NCBI GenBank assembly: GCA_028564675.1
Contig: JAOVVO010000393.1
Coordinates: forward strand, 1-64,000
DNA from: Onchocerca lupi
Taxonomy: Eukaryota; Nematoda; Chromadorea; Rhabditida; Onchocercidae
Reading direction: 5' to 3'
Length of the DNA: 64,000 bases
Shown here: positions 13,768 to 26,196 of the stretch, one piece after another
Layout: every line of letters begins with the position of its first letter
Position numbering within the stretch: position 1 is the first letter of the stretch
Notes under the pieces: model-generated
Database searches by the model: none
Seen by the model: the letters and a program-made list of their open reading frames with translations, nothing else
What the model was told of the DNA's origin: nothing
Made by a program: the position numbers and the translations under genes

Positions 13768-15799
13768 CTCTTTTTGTCTTGCACAATTGCAGCTACAATT
13801 TATAACAAATACATTAGTTGATGCAATTTTTGCAAACAAATGAGGATTATTAATGATTAATTAAGAAGAAGATGACATGAATTGGGTCATTGTAAGGCAT
13901 TGGATTAGGAAGTGTTTGAATAAGCTGAAAATTTGTCGTTAAATTGCATCATTGAAGGGATATAAAATTGAAAAGAAAACTAATGAAAATGCGCGAAAAT
14001 AATGAGGAAAGATTAAATGGCTTAACAATATGGCATCATAGTCTTTTGCATGATCGGTATTTCTACTCTTCAACATTCTAATTAAATTAAAATTTTTAAT
14101 TTTAATTTAATTTAATTTTACTCAAGTAGACCTTCGAATTATTCGAATTTAATGCATTCTTTACACTTCTTTGATTAATTCTTGAAAAAAAAAAAAGGTG
14201 CATATCATCATTAGTCATCAAACAAATTTTCCACTTGGTTCATCCGTTAATTTAGTTGTTGACTTAATTAATTCAGAGAAAACAAAATAAAACCATTTAT
14301 TTCAATTTAGTTTTATTTATTTGAATTTACTTAATTCACTCAAATACGATTAAATTTAACTGATTTTAATTTAACTCTTACTCTCTTCATTTCAGTACTT
14401 GATGTTTCATTTTTTTCATACAAAATTCTCCACCTTGAATTCTTCAATTCTGCAGTATCCAACATCTTTCCATTCCTCTCTTTTCATCTTTCATATCGAT
14501 CGTAATTATTTTCATTTATTTTCAAAACTTCACCTTTTGAGCAATAACAGTTTAAATCATCCATTATGCTTTTAGTATAAAACTTTTTTCTCATCCATTA
14601 ACTATAATGTATAAATACTTTTTGAGATTCGTTAATATTTTTTTTTCAATTCTCAAAATGTTACATAAACCTTATCATTTCTAAATCTTCTTGATAAGTC
14701 TCAAAAATCTTTTTGATAAATAGAGAAAGATATCAAAAAAAAAAAAAAAAAGAAAAAAACTTAATTACAATCTGAAAAATTCACCGATCATATTATCAAA
14801 CATAAAATATTCATCCAGTATTAAACTTAACTATTATCACAATTATTTCAGATCAAACTCTTTCATAATATATGAATAAATGAAGTAAAAGTAAACAGGT
14901 ATCTTTCTGTTAATTTTCAAAAAATTAAATTTAACAGTATATAGTCTATCATGTTGAAATGTAACATTTGATGAATAGCACAACAAATGTACATGAATGA
15001 ACTTTACCTTTCTTGGCTCATCGTCAAAACAAATTGTTGTTTCAATTGAGCGGCAACTTGTTTCATTTCATTTTTTCTCATATTTATAACTTTTCGAAAT
15101 AAATCTTCTGATATATTTCTCTTCTGTATTCTACAATTTTTGGCATTCATCAAATTTTTGCTAATTTTTGCCTAATTAATTAAATTATTGAATATGTAAT
15201 TGTTACAAGAACATAGATCAATACCTGATATATTTCTCTTCTGTATTCCATAGTCTTTCTGGCATTCATCAAATTTTTGCTAATTTTTGCCTAATTAATT
15301 AAATTATTGAATATGTAATTGTTACAAGAACATAGATCAATGCTTGCATTCTTATTGTTAGCATATTCCTTATTGTTATACATATTTCTTATTTTCTTAT
15401 TGTTATTGTTATAGTAATACATACATGCATATATAAGGGTTGTTTACAAAATCTAATAAATCTAAAGATTTATCGCATATGGAAAGTACATAATTTGCTA
15501 AATTCTTCAACATTCTAAATGGAATTTTAAAATGCAATTGTAAATTTGTGATAAGCTTTTGATACACACAAATCGATTTGTTTTTGTAATTAAATAATTA
15601 ACAATATAGTCAACAAAGTTGATCGTTTTTGTTTGGCAAATAAAACATATCCGCTATTACATTAAGTTATCGCATTTTTTTGTATTCAAAATTGAACAGT
15701 TCAAGAATTTTCAGTTCAAAAAAAAAAAAATTCGAAAATTCCTTTTTTTTTGATACATCCATTTAACAGGATGACAATCTGTTGAATTCATCTTGAAAA

Positions 15800-15834
<35 letters not shown>

Positions 15835-16254
15835 AATAAAAAAAAATCGCTTTATCAATACGTAATAAAATGATTCTAATGAAATTTCATGTCCTTTTAA
15901 TGATGAATAACTGTAAATACATATTTGTCGCTGTAATTTTATAAAAATAAATGGATTTTTTTTTTTTTTTTTTTTTGTCAATAAAAGAATTTTTAAAATT
16001 TTTTTTTCTTCGTTTAAAAACTTTTAATTTTAAAAAATTTTTTAAATTACTCAATTCACAATATAAATTATCCATTTCATTTTGTTAATTTTTGAACGAA
16101 AACATCAAAAAGTTACTTTCTAGGGAAAGCGCAACAAAAATTCACTTTTGTTTCGATTAAATTGGAAAAAGTAATATTGTCCACGAAAGTAAGAATAGGT
16201 AGTAAATCAATCAATCTTTTAGTCTATAAACACAAAATTTCTTCTCCCCTGTTT

Positions 16255-16290
<36 letters not shown>

Positions 16291-19200
16291 CTATCAAACA
16301 GAGTTAATATTCAATCTTACTTTTTTAAAGCATTTTTCATTGAAGCCTTTTTTCTTCTTTTCAATTCATCTTCCAAGCTTGCTATGCTTTTCAACTAAAA
16401 AATCTTTGAATTCATGATGCATTTTTGATTAAATTCAATCCATCTATTCATCCATTTGCCTTCTTTCTCCCTAAAATAGAAACGAATCAAAAAAGTGCTA
16501 CAGTGCAATGATACATCAATCAAAAGCTGCTCTCCTGCTTCATTCATTTCTGCGGTCATTTTGAGAAGAAATTTGATTTGCTGCGAATTTGAATCAATCA
16601 ATTTTAAACTTTCGCAAATCCATCGTAATTCATTCGAACAAAAATGCATCAACACTAAACATTTGAATAAAATCATCATGCATACAATTGAAATCATTTG
16701 ATTTGATAATATAAAATTGAAATAGAATTAATTACTAAATGATCTCTATTCACTTCTCATACATTATTTTCACAATAATTTAATACTTGAAATATATATT
16801 AAAAGAAATTAGAATATGAAAAGAAAAAGTTAAATTAAAGAATATAAGAGAAAATAACAATTTAATAATAGAAGAAATAAGCTTGACATGTTTATCGCAG
16901 TGATGAATTAAGCCAATTCTCTTGGCCACTATTAAATCATTTTCTTTTCTTCAACATTCTTCTTCTTCTTCTTCTTCTTCTTAATCATAAAAATTAGCCT
17001 AGTTTTATTTCGAGAATATTCATTGCCAATTCTGCTAACCAATTTCGATTTCTTTGATTCTCGAAATTGTATCAATCACTGTTTTCATCACTTCCATTCT
17101 TTCTTTACACGGAAAAATTTAAATTATTCTCGAAAAATGTTTCAAACTATTCTGCATTATCATAAAATATAATAATACAAATAAGGACAGAACGAAATTT
17201 CTACTTGTTTCATTTTTCTTTGAGAATTTATTGAAGAGAGAGAGAGAGAGAGAAGGTAATCCAGGAAGAATTAAATATTTTGAAATTAAAATTAGCTACA
17301 AATTGTTTATATTTGAATTCTACCAGTATCAATTTCAAATTAGTTTCGGAATATTCTTGAAATAAAAATTATAATTGTTTTGCAAAAATCAATCGCTTAA
17401 AGAATCAATCAATTGATGGAATGAAATATTATCAATGACATATAAATTTAATTATTTACACAACAATGATTTCTAAAAGTATCGTAATTTCTCTAATTTA
17501 CTATATCCATTGCACAAACGTCAATAAGTTCGTCGAAATGCTTTCATAATTAATTTCAAATTTTTTTTTTATCCATTGTACAACAAAGTTAGGCCAAATT
17601 TATGTACTTGTCAACAAGATGTCTGATAGTGACATTTTCTGTCAACTTGAATAAATAATCCATGAAATAAAAACTCTTCATCATCTTCTCATTATCATCA
17701 TTTTAGAATTTTTTTGCCATTTAGATCAGTGCTACCATGAGTATTGCTATTTAAGCTCATATCATATGTTTATGATAGTTTAGTTAATTCATAAATGAAA
17801 ACTTTTGATGCTAATATTTTTCAATAAATATTTATAATTAAAATTAATTTTTTACAAGATAATTATTCAATAAATCTTCTCGATAAGCTATATTTCTTAT
17901 CGATCGATAGAAATCATCATTTTTTTTTTTATCGTAAAATTAATTATCATAAGAAATTTTATTATTTAAAAAAATTGATTTCAAAATCTAAATGAAATTT
18001 TTTAGGATATATTTCATCTTTAGCATTTCTTCAAATTCTTATTTTGAATTAAATAAAACTACCGTTGAATGATGAGAATTTGCTGTTCTCGTTGTTATGG
18101 TGAAGAAGGAGTGCTTTTTGAAGTTTCTGAAAAAAAAAAAAAGAAAAAAAGAGCAAAATTGTAATGGATCCTCACTTCCAATGCTCTCTTAATGTATTGG
18201 CCTCTTTTAAAAGTTATGTTGAAAGATGAAATGAGACAAAGTGTAGCCTAAGCCTAGGCTTTTGCACTGATTATTCATTTATTTATTTCAGGCTGATTTT
18301 GGCTGGTTGGATGAGAAAAGAGCACACTTGCTTGGACGAATCACAAATTGTACTTTTTTTCTTCTTTTTTTTTTTTTCCCCTCATTCACTTCTTTTCAGA
18401 TTACTGTTTGAAATGAAAAAACGAAGGAATAATCTTTTTGGAAGGCAAAAACATTCCGTTGAAGATGTCAACTTCAGATTTCATATTTTCGCTTATTTCA
18501 AGCATAAACTAATTCTATCGCTTTCATTCTAGAACTTTCATTCCTCTCGTTTATTTGTTAGCAAAAAGTGATAAGTTTAGAATGATATTTTCCAAGTTAC
18601 AATCTGATATACTGATTAGTCCCCCCCAAAAAAAAAAAAAAAAGAAGTTGAAATCTAATTTTCGATTTTTATCAAATTGGTTACCGAAAGATCAGTTAAG
18701 ATCAATTTCTTCTTCTTCTTCGTCCTTAATTTCTTTTTTTTTTTTTCGCTTTTTTCTAACAAGATTAATAATTTTGATCTGAATCTAAAGCCATCAAAAC
18801 GATTCTTATCCATTTAATACCATACTATATTCCTGGAATGAATTGATTCTAGATTTTAAGTTCCTTCCTATCTAGTCCTTAGTCTAAAAAATTTTGATCA
18901 AATATTCACAAAGAAGTTATGGTTCGGAAATTTTTCTTCTTAAAAAAATCATAAACATTTTGTATGCTATTTATCAAATGTTGTATACAAATAATTGAAA
19001 TTGCTGCAATCATCAATCGCCGATGAGATATTTTCAGTTTCGAATTCAAGTATTAGATGAAAAAGAAATAAAATCAAAATTAATTAATTCGGCAAAAAAA
19101 AAAAAAAAAAAAAAAAATAATTTCAGAAGATTCAAATATATTCAATTAAAATCAACTTACCACTGAATGCTCCAATAGATGCTGCTGCTATTTGTTTCAT
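13768..19200 (-). CDS. Candidate unrecognised helical protein (partial, low-confidence exon chain)
   Basis: Five exon-like segments have canonical splice ends and compatible phases: 19200-19161 (start MKQIAAASIGAFS), 16654-16515, 15290-15225, 15123-15008 and 13792-13768. The 16.5-kb segment encodes a mixed, Glu/Lys-bearing stretch including ELRWICESLKLIDSNSQQ. The 15-kb segments are rich in K, R, E, Q and M (for example NARKTMEYRREIYQ and RKNEMKQVAAQLKQQF), suggesting amphipathic helix or coiled coil. No stop codon or 3' end was found, so the model is incomplete. I recognise no family. Introns of 1-2.5 kb make chance assembly possible. Evidence for: open frames with fuller codon variety than the flanks, and phases that join without forcing. 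Evidence against: one donor (GTATCA at 16514) is weak, and no homolog comes to mind. Part of it lies in a 117-bp tandem duplication. Confidence 0.3.
15110..15341. repeat. 117-bp tandem duplication, two diverged copies
   Basis: Copy 1 is about 15110-15226 and copy 2 about 15227-15341. They are nearly identical except in one patch after TCTTCTGTATTC, where bases differ and the length changes by 2. Both carry a minus-strand acceptor-like TTAG before an open frame. Confidence 0.9.
16959..16982. repeat. (TTC)n microsatellite
   Basis: Seven to eight consecutive TTC/TCT units. Confidence 0.9.
17233..17253. repeat. (GA)n microsatellite
   Basis: About ten consecutive GA units, in a stretch without a supported gene. 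Confidence 0.9.
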
Positions 19201-19600
19201 TTCTTTCCAAAATAGTCTCAGATTTCAGTTGGAACTTGAATTTTTTAATTAGTTAATTAGTTTTGTTTTTCAATGACGATAAACAGTATCATATAATTGC
19301 TAATGTTAATGAAATAAAAATTCAATATTAATTTAAGAATTAAATTTTTCTTTCAAATTCGATGAAATGATGAAATAATTTAGAAATTTTAAATTAATTT
19401 TATGCAAAAAGCAAAATCTAATTGCAATTCAATGTCTACCTGAGGATTTCGAAAAGTTTACAAACACTTATTCCGCATACCTGTCTTCTACCTGTCCTCT
19501 TCTGTTTCATTAAGTTAATGAAGAAACAAATGATCCGCGATACATCAAAAAAGTCTTCAAGCCATGGCAAAAACTTCCTTTTGTAGAATATATGCATATG

Positions 19601-19700
19601 TAAATGTGTAGGTGTGGGTGCGTGGGTGTGTGTCTGTGTGTGGGCGTGTTGCTGCGGACGTATCAAATGGATGAGTGGGTGTGAGTGCATGTTTATATAA
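19601..19700. repeat. GT-rich degenerate microsatellite
   Basis: Interrupted TGTG/GGTGTG units. It gives a spurious HTHTHA-rich frame on the minus strand. Confidence 0.8.
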
Positions 19701-19777
19701 GTGTATCTGAGTCATTGTACATATTTATGGTAGGTACGTCGTCTTATCCTAATGTGTATATTAGCATAAACTCAGCA

Positions 19778-19790
19778 TGACCTTTGACCC
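19778..19790 (-). promoter_or_regulatory. DR1 nuclear-receptor element (HNF4/RXR type)
   Basis: The plus strand reads TGACCTTTGACCC; the minus strand is GGGTCAAAGGTCA, two AGGTCA-like half-sites in direct repeat with one base between. This is the canonical DR1 site of HNF4/RXR-class receptors. It lies in a GC-richer patch (about 19.72-19.86 kb) just upstream of the weak minus-strand gene model. Confidence 0.5.
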
Positions 19791-20502
19791 AAGCGAGGGT
19801 ATTATCCAAGTAGCATTACGATTAGTACCACTCGATGACAGGTGCAATGCGCGGTAATGTAAGAAATGACTGATTATTGTCATTGTTTATAATTTATATG
19901 AAGATAGAGGAGATATGATATCTGATTACTGTTCATTACAATCAAACTATCGAATAGATTCACTTAGCCTAATTAACTCCTAATTATCTTGTCTTTTTTA
20001 AGACAATATATTCTGGCTTGTCTATAACTGGCCTAAAGGCTTAGAAATACCTAGGTAAATTTGAGCAAAGAATTTGGCTTATTCTCTGGAGAATATGAAC
20101 AGATGAAAATATATAGCTTCGTTACAGTAATATTTTGAAAAATTTGTGCAATATTATTGAAATAATTGTGATGATTAAATGTAATTGCAAAATTTGAAGC
20201 AAGTCGAGATAAAATTGATTGAAATTCTGATTCCGATCGATTGAGTAAATTTTTATAATTATGCATTTTTTCGATTGCAATTTTTGGTTGCGGATTATGT
20301 TTGCATTAAAATATTAATAATGATCAATATTCTTGTAAAGATTCTTAATCATGCTTAACCATTGATTGAAAATAATCAATCGATCAAAGGATCAAATACT
20401 ATCCTGTCAGCTTAAGCTAATGAAAATTTGAAACAGCCATGTTCAACATGACCAATATCCTTCCAATACAACAACCCGATCATACATGTGCGCAGATGCT
20501 TA

Positions 20503-20591
20503 AACATACATACACAAACATACAAACATACACATACACACATACATACATACATACATACACATGCACACATACACAAACATACACAGAC
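20503..20591. repeat. CATA/CACA microsatellite
   Basis: Repeated CATACA and ACATACAC units with few interruptions; source of a spurious Cys/Val-rich minus-strand frame. Confidence 0.9.
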
Positions 20592-21488
20592 ATCAGTATG
20601 CACAATTGACGACATATGGTTTGCAGTTTCATTCAAATTCAAAAATTTTGATTGTTGAGCGTTTGATTATTGCTTTGAACATCATTTATATTTGTTGCTA
20701 CTTTGCATGGAATGTTAATTTTGTGCAGATTTAATTTCATTTGAATTTTAACAAATTTTAGCCCATCTGGCGAATATTTATTTCAGCAATCTGTTGATAA
20801 TTGCCCCAGATGAAATGAATCTGACATCGATCCTACAATTCATCATTTTGGATGCTTGCCTGATAAGCTGATCATTTTGTTATCATATCAGAAGAGAAAT
20901 TTTTGCAAACTTATTGAACTGAACAAACTTGTTTCATTCTTCTTTCCTCCTTTCTCCATTCTTTTTGCAATTTGGTAATTTTCGCGAACAAATAATTCGT
21001 TTTGATAATTAATGGAGTTTTAACGAATTTCATAATTGAAATTCACTGTATCACTCTTTTTCTTTTTTTTTTTTTTTTGTTTCATTTCATATTGGCATTA
21101 GTAATCATTTTGATGTTTTACCGAAATCTGTGATTTTAGAAGTTAAGATTCGTAATTAAATTGAATCAAAAATCAATTTTGTTTTTTAAAAAAAAAGAAA
21201 AAAAAAGAAGAATTGATTTTTACTTTCGAAATGTTCTCGAAGTACAAAATTAGACATTATCTTGCAATGAATTTATGAAACTCTCATATTTCAATCATAA
21301 TTTCACTCTTTTTATTGCAATCATTACAGTTTGTTACAATTATCATTGTCATGTCATCTGTCTTGTCATTACTTATCATTGTCATCTGAAAATCGTTTTA
21401 AATTTATGGATATTTCAATTCCTAAATACTCTCCAATAGTTGAGTAATTTTAGGTAAAAATTTTGTCTAACATAATCAAACTTTGGCT

Positions 21489-21507
21489 ATTCACGTATTA
21501 CGTGAAT
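21489..21507. repeat. 19-bp near-perfect palindrome with TACGTG core
   Basis: ATTCACGTA, one T, then TACGTGAAT: 9-bp complementary arms around a single base. TACGTG is the HIF-type core on either strand. It resembles the CACGTATTCCGTG segment of the minisatellite 0.4 kb downstream. Confidence 0.85.
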
Positions 21508-21910
21508 TACTGAAAGATTTGGAAATTTAGAAATCAAAAATCCTACCATGTATCCCTACAGATAACAGTATTTCCTTATCATCTATTATCATTATTATTG
21601 CTAATGTTAATATAATCATTATTGTCATGTTAATATAATCATTATCATCATCATCATCATCACCAACAATACTGTCAACTTCACAAAAGAGAATATTAAA
21701 CCTTTATCACCAATTATTATCATCTCAAATTTCAGACCAGTTGTTATGATACAGTGAAACATAAATCTTATCGTAGTTTCTAATCTAATCTCAACTTGGC
21801 AGCAAAAGCAGCAAATTTAATGAACAAATAAATATTTTTTCATTTTATTCTCTCCCACTGTATCCATTTCACATCCATTCTCGTCCATCTAATATGGAAT
21901 GCTTCGACAC

Positions 21911-22201
21911 CTCTGATAAACTCATTCTTTCAACTTATCATCTGATAACATCATTTACTTAATTCTTTACTCATCCGTTCACGTATTCCGTGATAGAGTT
22001 TAAGGTGCTCTAATAAACTCCTTCTTTCAACTTATCATCTGATAACATCATTTACTTAATTCCTTACTCATCCGTTCACGTATTCCGTGATAGAGTTTAA
22101 GGTGCTCGAATAAACTCCTTCTTTCAACTTATCATCTGATAACATCATTTACTTACTTCCTTACGCATCCGTTCACGTATTCCGTGATAGAATTTAAGAT
22201 G
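21911..22201. repeat. 97-bp minisatellite, three copies
   Basis: Three head-to-tail 97-bp units with a few substitutions. Each contains ATCATCTGATAACATCA and the imperfect inverted repeat TTCACGTATTCCGTGA. The spacing of CGTTCACG (21976, 22073, 22170) fixes the period. Confidence 0.95.
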
Positions 22202-23630
22202 TAAAACTTCTTGACACGCTTTAATAGATCATAATATATATTTCACCAAGAGAGAAACTTTCATCATGTCATCAGAGAAATGTGACTCATTCAAAAACTG
22301 ATAGTCATATGTAAAAGTAAGTTTAGTAATGTAACCAGTTGTCTGATCGGTTATTCTGTGTGATATTGATAGTGATTAGATTATCAATCATGCTAATTAT
22401 TAGTAGTTCAATGATTAGGAAAGCTATAATATATCCTACTGTATCATTACTTATCCATAACTTCTGAGGTTTTTTTGCTACCGTAGTTAGGGATTGTTTA
22501 ATTGTTATAGCTTGCATAATTCTGATTGGATTATGTTGATTGATTTGTTGAAAATATGTCAATTGTTTACTTATCATAACTTACAGAGTTCTTTTTTTTT
22601 TTTTCTCTTCCAAATGCTTTATCTCAGTTTATAAAACTAATTGAATTTTTTTGATGACAAATTATTTTTCAAATTTTGATTAGAAAATTTCAACACAATA
22701 TTTTCATAATGTAAGCATATTTAAACTTTCTTAACAAGCTCATAAAATGCAGCAATAGAAGTAGCTCATTTAGGCTTAAATAAGACACTAAATGGTTGCC
22801 AACGATTTATCGGTCTAGTCTTCTGGCTTAGGCACTTTAGCAAAAGTATAACTTTTTCAATAATGGCATCTGTAACAAGATTTATGATGCAAATAAAACT
22901 CGATCTATCCTCATGTTGTTTTTTAAATTATATTCTTTGCATGTCGTTGAAAAAGAATTCTTTCTTTCCCTCTCAAATATAAATTGAATATTTACAATGA
23001 ATATGCTTTCCCAAAGAACAGTCATAAAGAAAAACTTAATGACTACAAATGTTAGCTAAAAGTGCAATTTGCGACATTTACTTCCAAATTAGGCATGTTT
23101 TTATTGCATGATTAATTTCGATGCAGGATGAAGTCAAAAAATAGCCATTGCGAAAAATAAAAACCACTATTATTTGACATCTACCATTTTGAAGGAATTA
23201 AAGTTGATAAAACAAGAATCAATCATTTATTCTATCATGATTGATTGATTTAGATTCTAAAAAAAAAAAAAAAAAAACGTTTCATTAGCTGTAGATCAAT
23301 GATAATTATCAATCAAAATTTTAATGATCAAAGAACAGTGAGTGATTAGCTGAGATTAAGCAAGATGAGATTGAATGAAATTATCCTGAAAAGTGATTAA
23401 TTGAAAGAGAAATAATAATGCAGAAAGTTTGAATGTCACATAAACATTGTCCTCCAAAATTTTTCTCTTCTCTTCTCTGGAACATCTGCTCAACTTTCAT
23501 GCATTCCAGTTTGGGATATCGTCTAATCGAGAGCTTTGCGATGTCTATACGACGACAATGATAGCGACGTTCACCAGCTGCTGCTGTCATTATCATATAC
23601 CATACCGCAATTGACTTTTTTCAATCTTTT

Positions 23631-23665
23631 CTACTACTACTACTACTACTATAACAACAACAACA
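23631..23665. repeat. (CTA)n then (AAC)n microsatellite
   Basis: Adjacent CTA and CAA trinucleotide runs. Confidence 0.85.
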
Positions 23666-23891
23666 ATCACTACTGTCCATTCATTATTTATTTATTTTGT
23701 TCATTTTAATAAAAACATTTTAATAAAAATTTTTCAAAAACTCAATATTTTTTGATCGTTTTTACTTTTCTCCTCTTGAAATTTATTAGTATATAATTTA
23801 TTGGTTAAATTTGAATTCAATAATGCTGCTAAGCAACTGAGCGAACCGATAATTTTTTTTTTTGACAATCATGATCTAATATTTGTCTTTG

Positions 23892-23926
<35 letters not shown>
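23892..23926. repeat. poly(A) tract of 35
   Basis: Uninterrupted A run; no retroposon body or target-site duplication was recognised beside it. Confidence 0.9.
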
Positions 23927-23928
<2 letters not shown>

Positions 23929-24225
23929 AACAATTCAACCAAACTCTTTCTTTCTTTCTTTTTTTTTTTTCCTTTTATTTTATTGGAATAATTTTTTGCT
24001 CATCTTCATCAGCTATCATCTCATCGGCTATTTCATTCATATTCTTTCTAGGCTTTTTTATTTCATCCATCAATAATTTCTGATTAATTTTCACTGATTT
24101 CTTCTTTTTTTCTTTTTTATTCTGAAATATAATTTTAATTCAATAATCAATTTTTATTTTAAAACTGTACAATATTATAGCAATTTAATATGTATTAAAT
24201 AGATTTTATAATCAAAAAATTGTCC

Positions 24226-24283
24226 ATTATCTCAAGACTTAGATATCAATATTTATTATCTCGAGACTTAGATATCAATATAA
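24226..24283. repeat. 29-bp tandem duplication
   Basis: Two adjacent units beginning ATTATCTC and ending TATCAAT/ATTT-like, differing at one A/G position near the start. Confidence 0.85.
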
Positions 24284-25427
24284 TTACAGAATTGAGAGCT
24301 CTCAAATCACTAAAGAATTGAAAGCTCAAGTTTTAATAATTTTCAACTGCATATATCAATTCAGCGCTTATAAAACTTGTTTCTAGTGGAATTTCGTTAT
24401 ATCGCTTCATAATTTTTTTTTTTTTTTTTTTTGAAAGATAGTTTAATATATCTTTTATATCTTACATCAACAAATAAAATAGAAAATGTATGAAGTAAAA
24501 AATTCATAAAAAAGGAGGGAGAAGAACGATTTAGGAAAAAAGTCCATTCAGCGGAATGCTTCCTTTTTCGGGAAATTTGACAAATTAGTCCAGAAATTTT
24601 CCCATTTTCACTGATTTTTAACTTTCCATTTCGAAATATTCAACTTGCACTTTGTTAATTGGATATTACGGTCATGGTGCTTCTTTCATGTTGAAGTTTT
24701 CAGTGTTTAATTTGTCATAAATTTGATCTAGAATACAATGTTATTTAACGGAAATGATAAACATAGATCCATGAAGGAAGTCGAGAAATAGCAACTTCAT
24801 CTAAGTTAGCTATAATTAAATTCAATTGCTTTTAATTGCTTTTAAAAAGTCCAATAGATTAGCCAAATGAAAAATTAGCCATAATTAAGGGAGGTGCAAA
24901 ATGAGCCAAGAAACAAGTAATTACTTTGTGCTAACAGTATCATATATTTTATTGAGTTAATTTTCATTAGCCATTTTACATCTCTTTTAAAATGCGGCGA
25001 GAAATTGCATTTATCGTGCACGCGAATTTTACCTATGCATATGTTATTTCATTCATTGGTAAAGTTTGCAGCAGATTTACGAATGCATGCAGTGAGCGGA
25101 GAGGAGAGAAGGGTCGAGAAATAGAATTTACCTATCTTTCGGAAGAAGTTGAGCTAGCTTTTTGTAAAGCAAAAATTTTAAGGAAGGGCGGAGGAAGAAT
25201 TGGTAAGAAAGCAGGTGGCTGTTACCGTAGTTGCTACTTAATGGAGTAAGACTTATCATCTGGTCTAAAGTGAGCAAGGATGGAGAGAATTGAGAGAGCG
25301 GGGAACGAATGGCCAAGTTGAGGACACAAATGGAAAAGTTGACAAGTGCAAAGCTTGTGGCCTGAAGGTCAGGAAATGGAAAGAAGGAAAAGCGTTATTA
25401 GCCTAAAGGTCAGAAAGTTAGGATAAA

Positions 25428-25558
25428 GGAGGAGGAGGAGGAGGAGGAGGGGGAGGAGGAGGAGAGCTGCGGGAATATCCTAATCATCTCCGAGCGGTTT
25501 CCCTTTGAAGGAAGAAAGTTTAAGGTGGAGTTACTTGTGCACCACCCATCACCATCAC

Positions 25559-25593
<35 letters not shown>

Positions 25594-25804
25594 ATTCGGG
25601 TATTCCTATCAGAGGTACGGGGGAGGGGGCGGAAGTGGAAAGTACACACCAATGCTTGCTTCTTTCTGCTTGCTTGCTTGCTTGCTTGCTTCATCATTGT
25701 TACTTCACTTTTGAGTTCTTTCTTGCGGACAAATAAATACAAGCATAAGCACGCACGCATACATATACCCCACACGCATGCACGCACACGCACGCACGCA
25801 TGCA
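25428..25804. repeat. Cluster of simple repeats: GGA, CAT, TTGC and CACG runs
   Basis: (GGA)n at about 25428-25462, (CAT)n at 25545-25592, (TTGC)n at about 25669-25693 and CACGCA units at about 25765-25804. They create poly-His, poly-Ser and poly-Asp frames that are not genes. The cluster sits about 0.4-0.8 kb upstream of the first zinc-finger coding exon. Confidence 0.9.
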
Positions 25805-25807
25805 GAA

Positions 25808-26029
25808 ATGGAAAGATACGAAGAGAGATGGAGTGAAGTCACTTTGATGAACCATCTGCGGGTAGTAAGGACCGCCGCGTGTTGTCTTCTCTCATTGTTA
25901 TTTATTTTGCATGTGATCTGCGCAACTGTTACTCCCACTCCTCCTGCTATTGCTACTACTCGATTTGCTTTGTTTAGAGGATTGGTGAAAGCTTTCATTT
26001 TCATTCACACTGTTCCTTGTTTGGAATGA
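25808..26029 (+). CDS. Possible short secreted-peptide frame (hypothetical)
   Basis: An open frame of 73 codons starts at 25808, with an internal ATG at 25847. From that second Met the product has a basic start, a hydrophobic core (LLSLLFILHV) and a small-residue site after ICA, a textbook signal-peptide layout, then a Pro/Thr-rich segment and FALFRG. Composition is GC-richer than the surroundings. It lies directly upstream of the zinc-finger gene on the same strand, so it may equally be a chance frame in that gene's 5' leader. Its frame does not join the exon at 26195 (reading across gives an immediate stop). Homology is unknown. Confidence 0.2.
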   Translation: MERYEERWSEVTLMNHLRVVRTAACCLLSLLFILHVICATVTPTPPAIATTRFALFRGLVKAFIFIHTVPCLE

Positions 26030-26196
26030 TTGTATTCGATTGTGCGAGCGAGGTCAGGATGCTAGCTATCTATCGTATTCTTTGCAATGTTTTTTTTTTT
26101 CCAATTTTTTACGTTCAAATTTGAAATTTACGTGACTAATCATAAAATTAAAAGAAGCCATTCCAATCGTGATATTACGAAATACACACTTCAGAT

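Larger units (their letters stand above)
19201..26194. other. Repeat-rich noncoding region upstream of the Myt1-family gene
   Basis: Seven kilobases without a firmly supported gene. It holds GT/CA and CATA microsatellites, a 97-bp minisatellite, a 29-bp repeat pair, a DR1 nuclear-receptor site and long A/T runs. From about 25.0 to 26.1 kb it becomes GC-richer and carries trinucleotide and tetranucleotide runs, which probably marks the promoter/5' leader of the zinc-finger gene. Short frames at 24992-25249 (+) and 23596-23381 (-) have somewhat gene-like composition but no identity or splice partners. Confidence 0.55.

Noticed and set aside
18068..18127. Minus-strand exon-like segment with CAG and GTAGTT borders (KLQKALLLHH frame)
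   Set aside because: Its open phase does not join the flanking candidate exons without a stop, so it was left out of the 13.8-19.2 kb model.
18246..18256. GCCTAAGCCTA, resembling the nematode telomere unit TTAGGC
   Set aside because: Fewer than two units; too short to be an interstitial telomere block.
19436..19690. HTHTHA-rich minus-strand frame
   Set aside because: Product of the GT-rich repeat.
20412..20642. Cys/Val-rich minus-strand frame
   Set aside because: Translation of the CATACA/CACA microsatellite, not a protein.
25505..25793. Poly-His, poly-Ser and poly-Asp frames on both strands
   Set aside because: All three come from one CAT/ATC microsatellite read in different frames; no domain or splice context.
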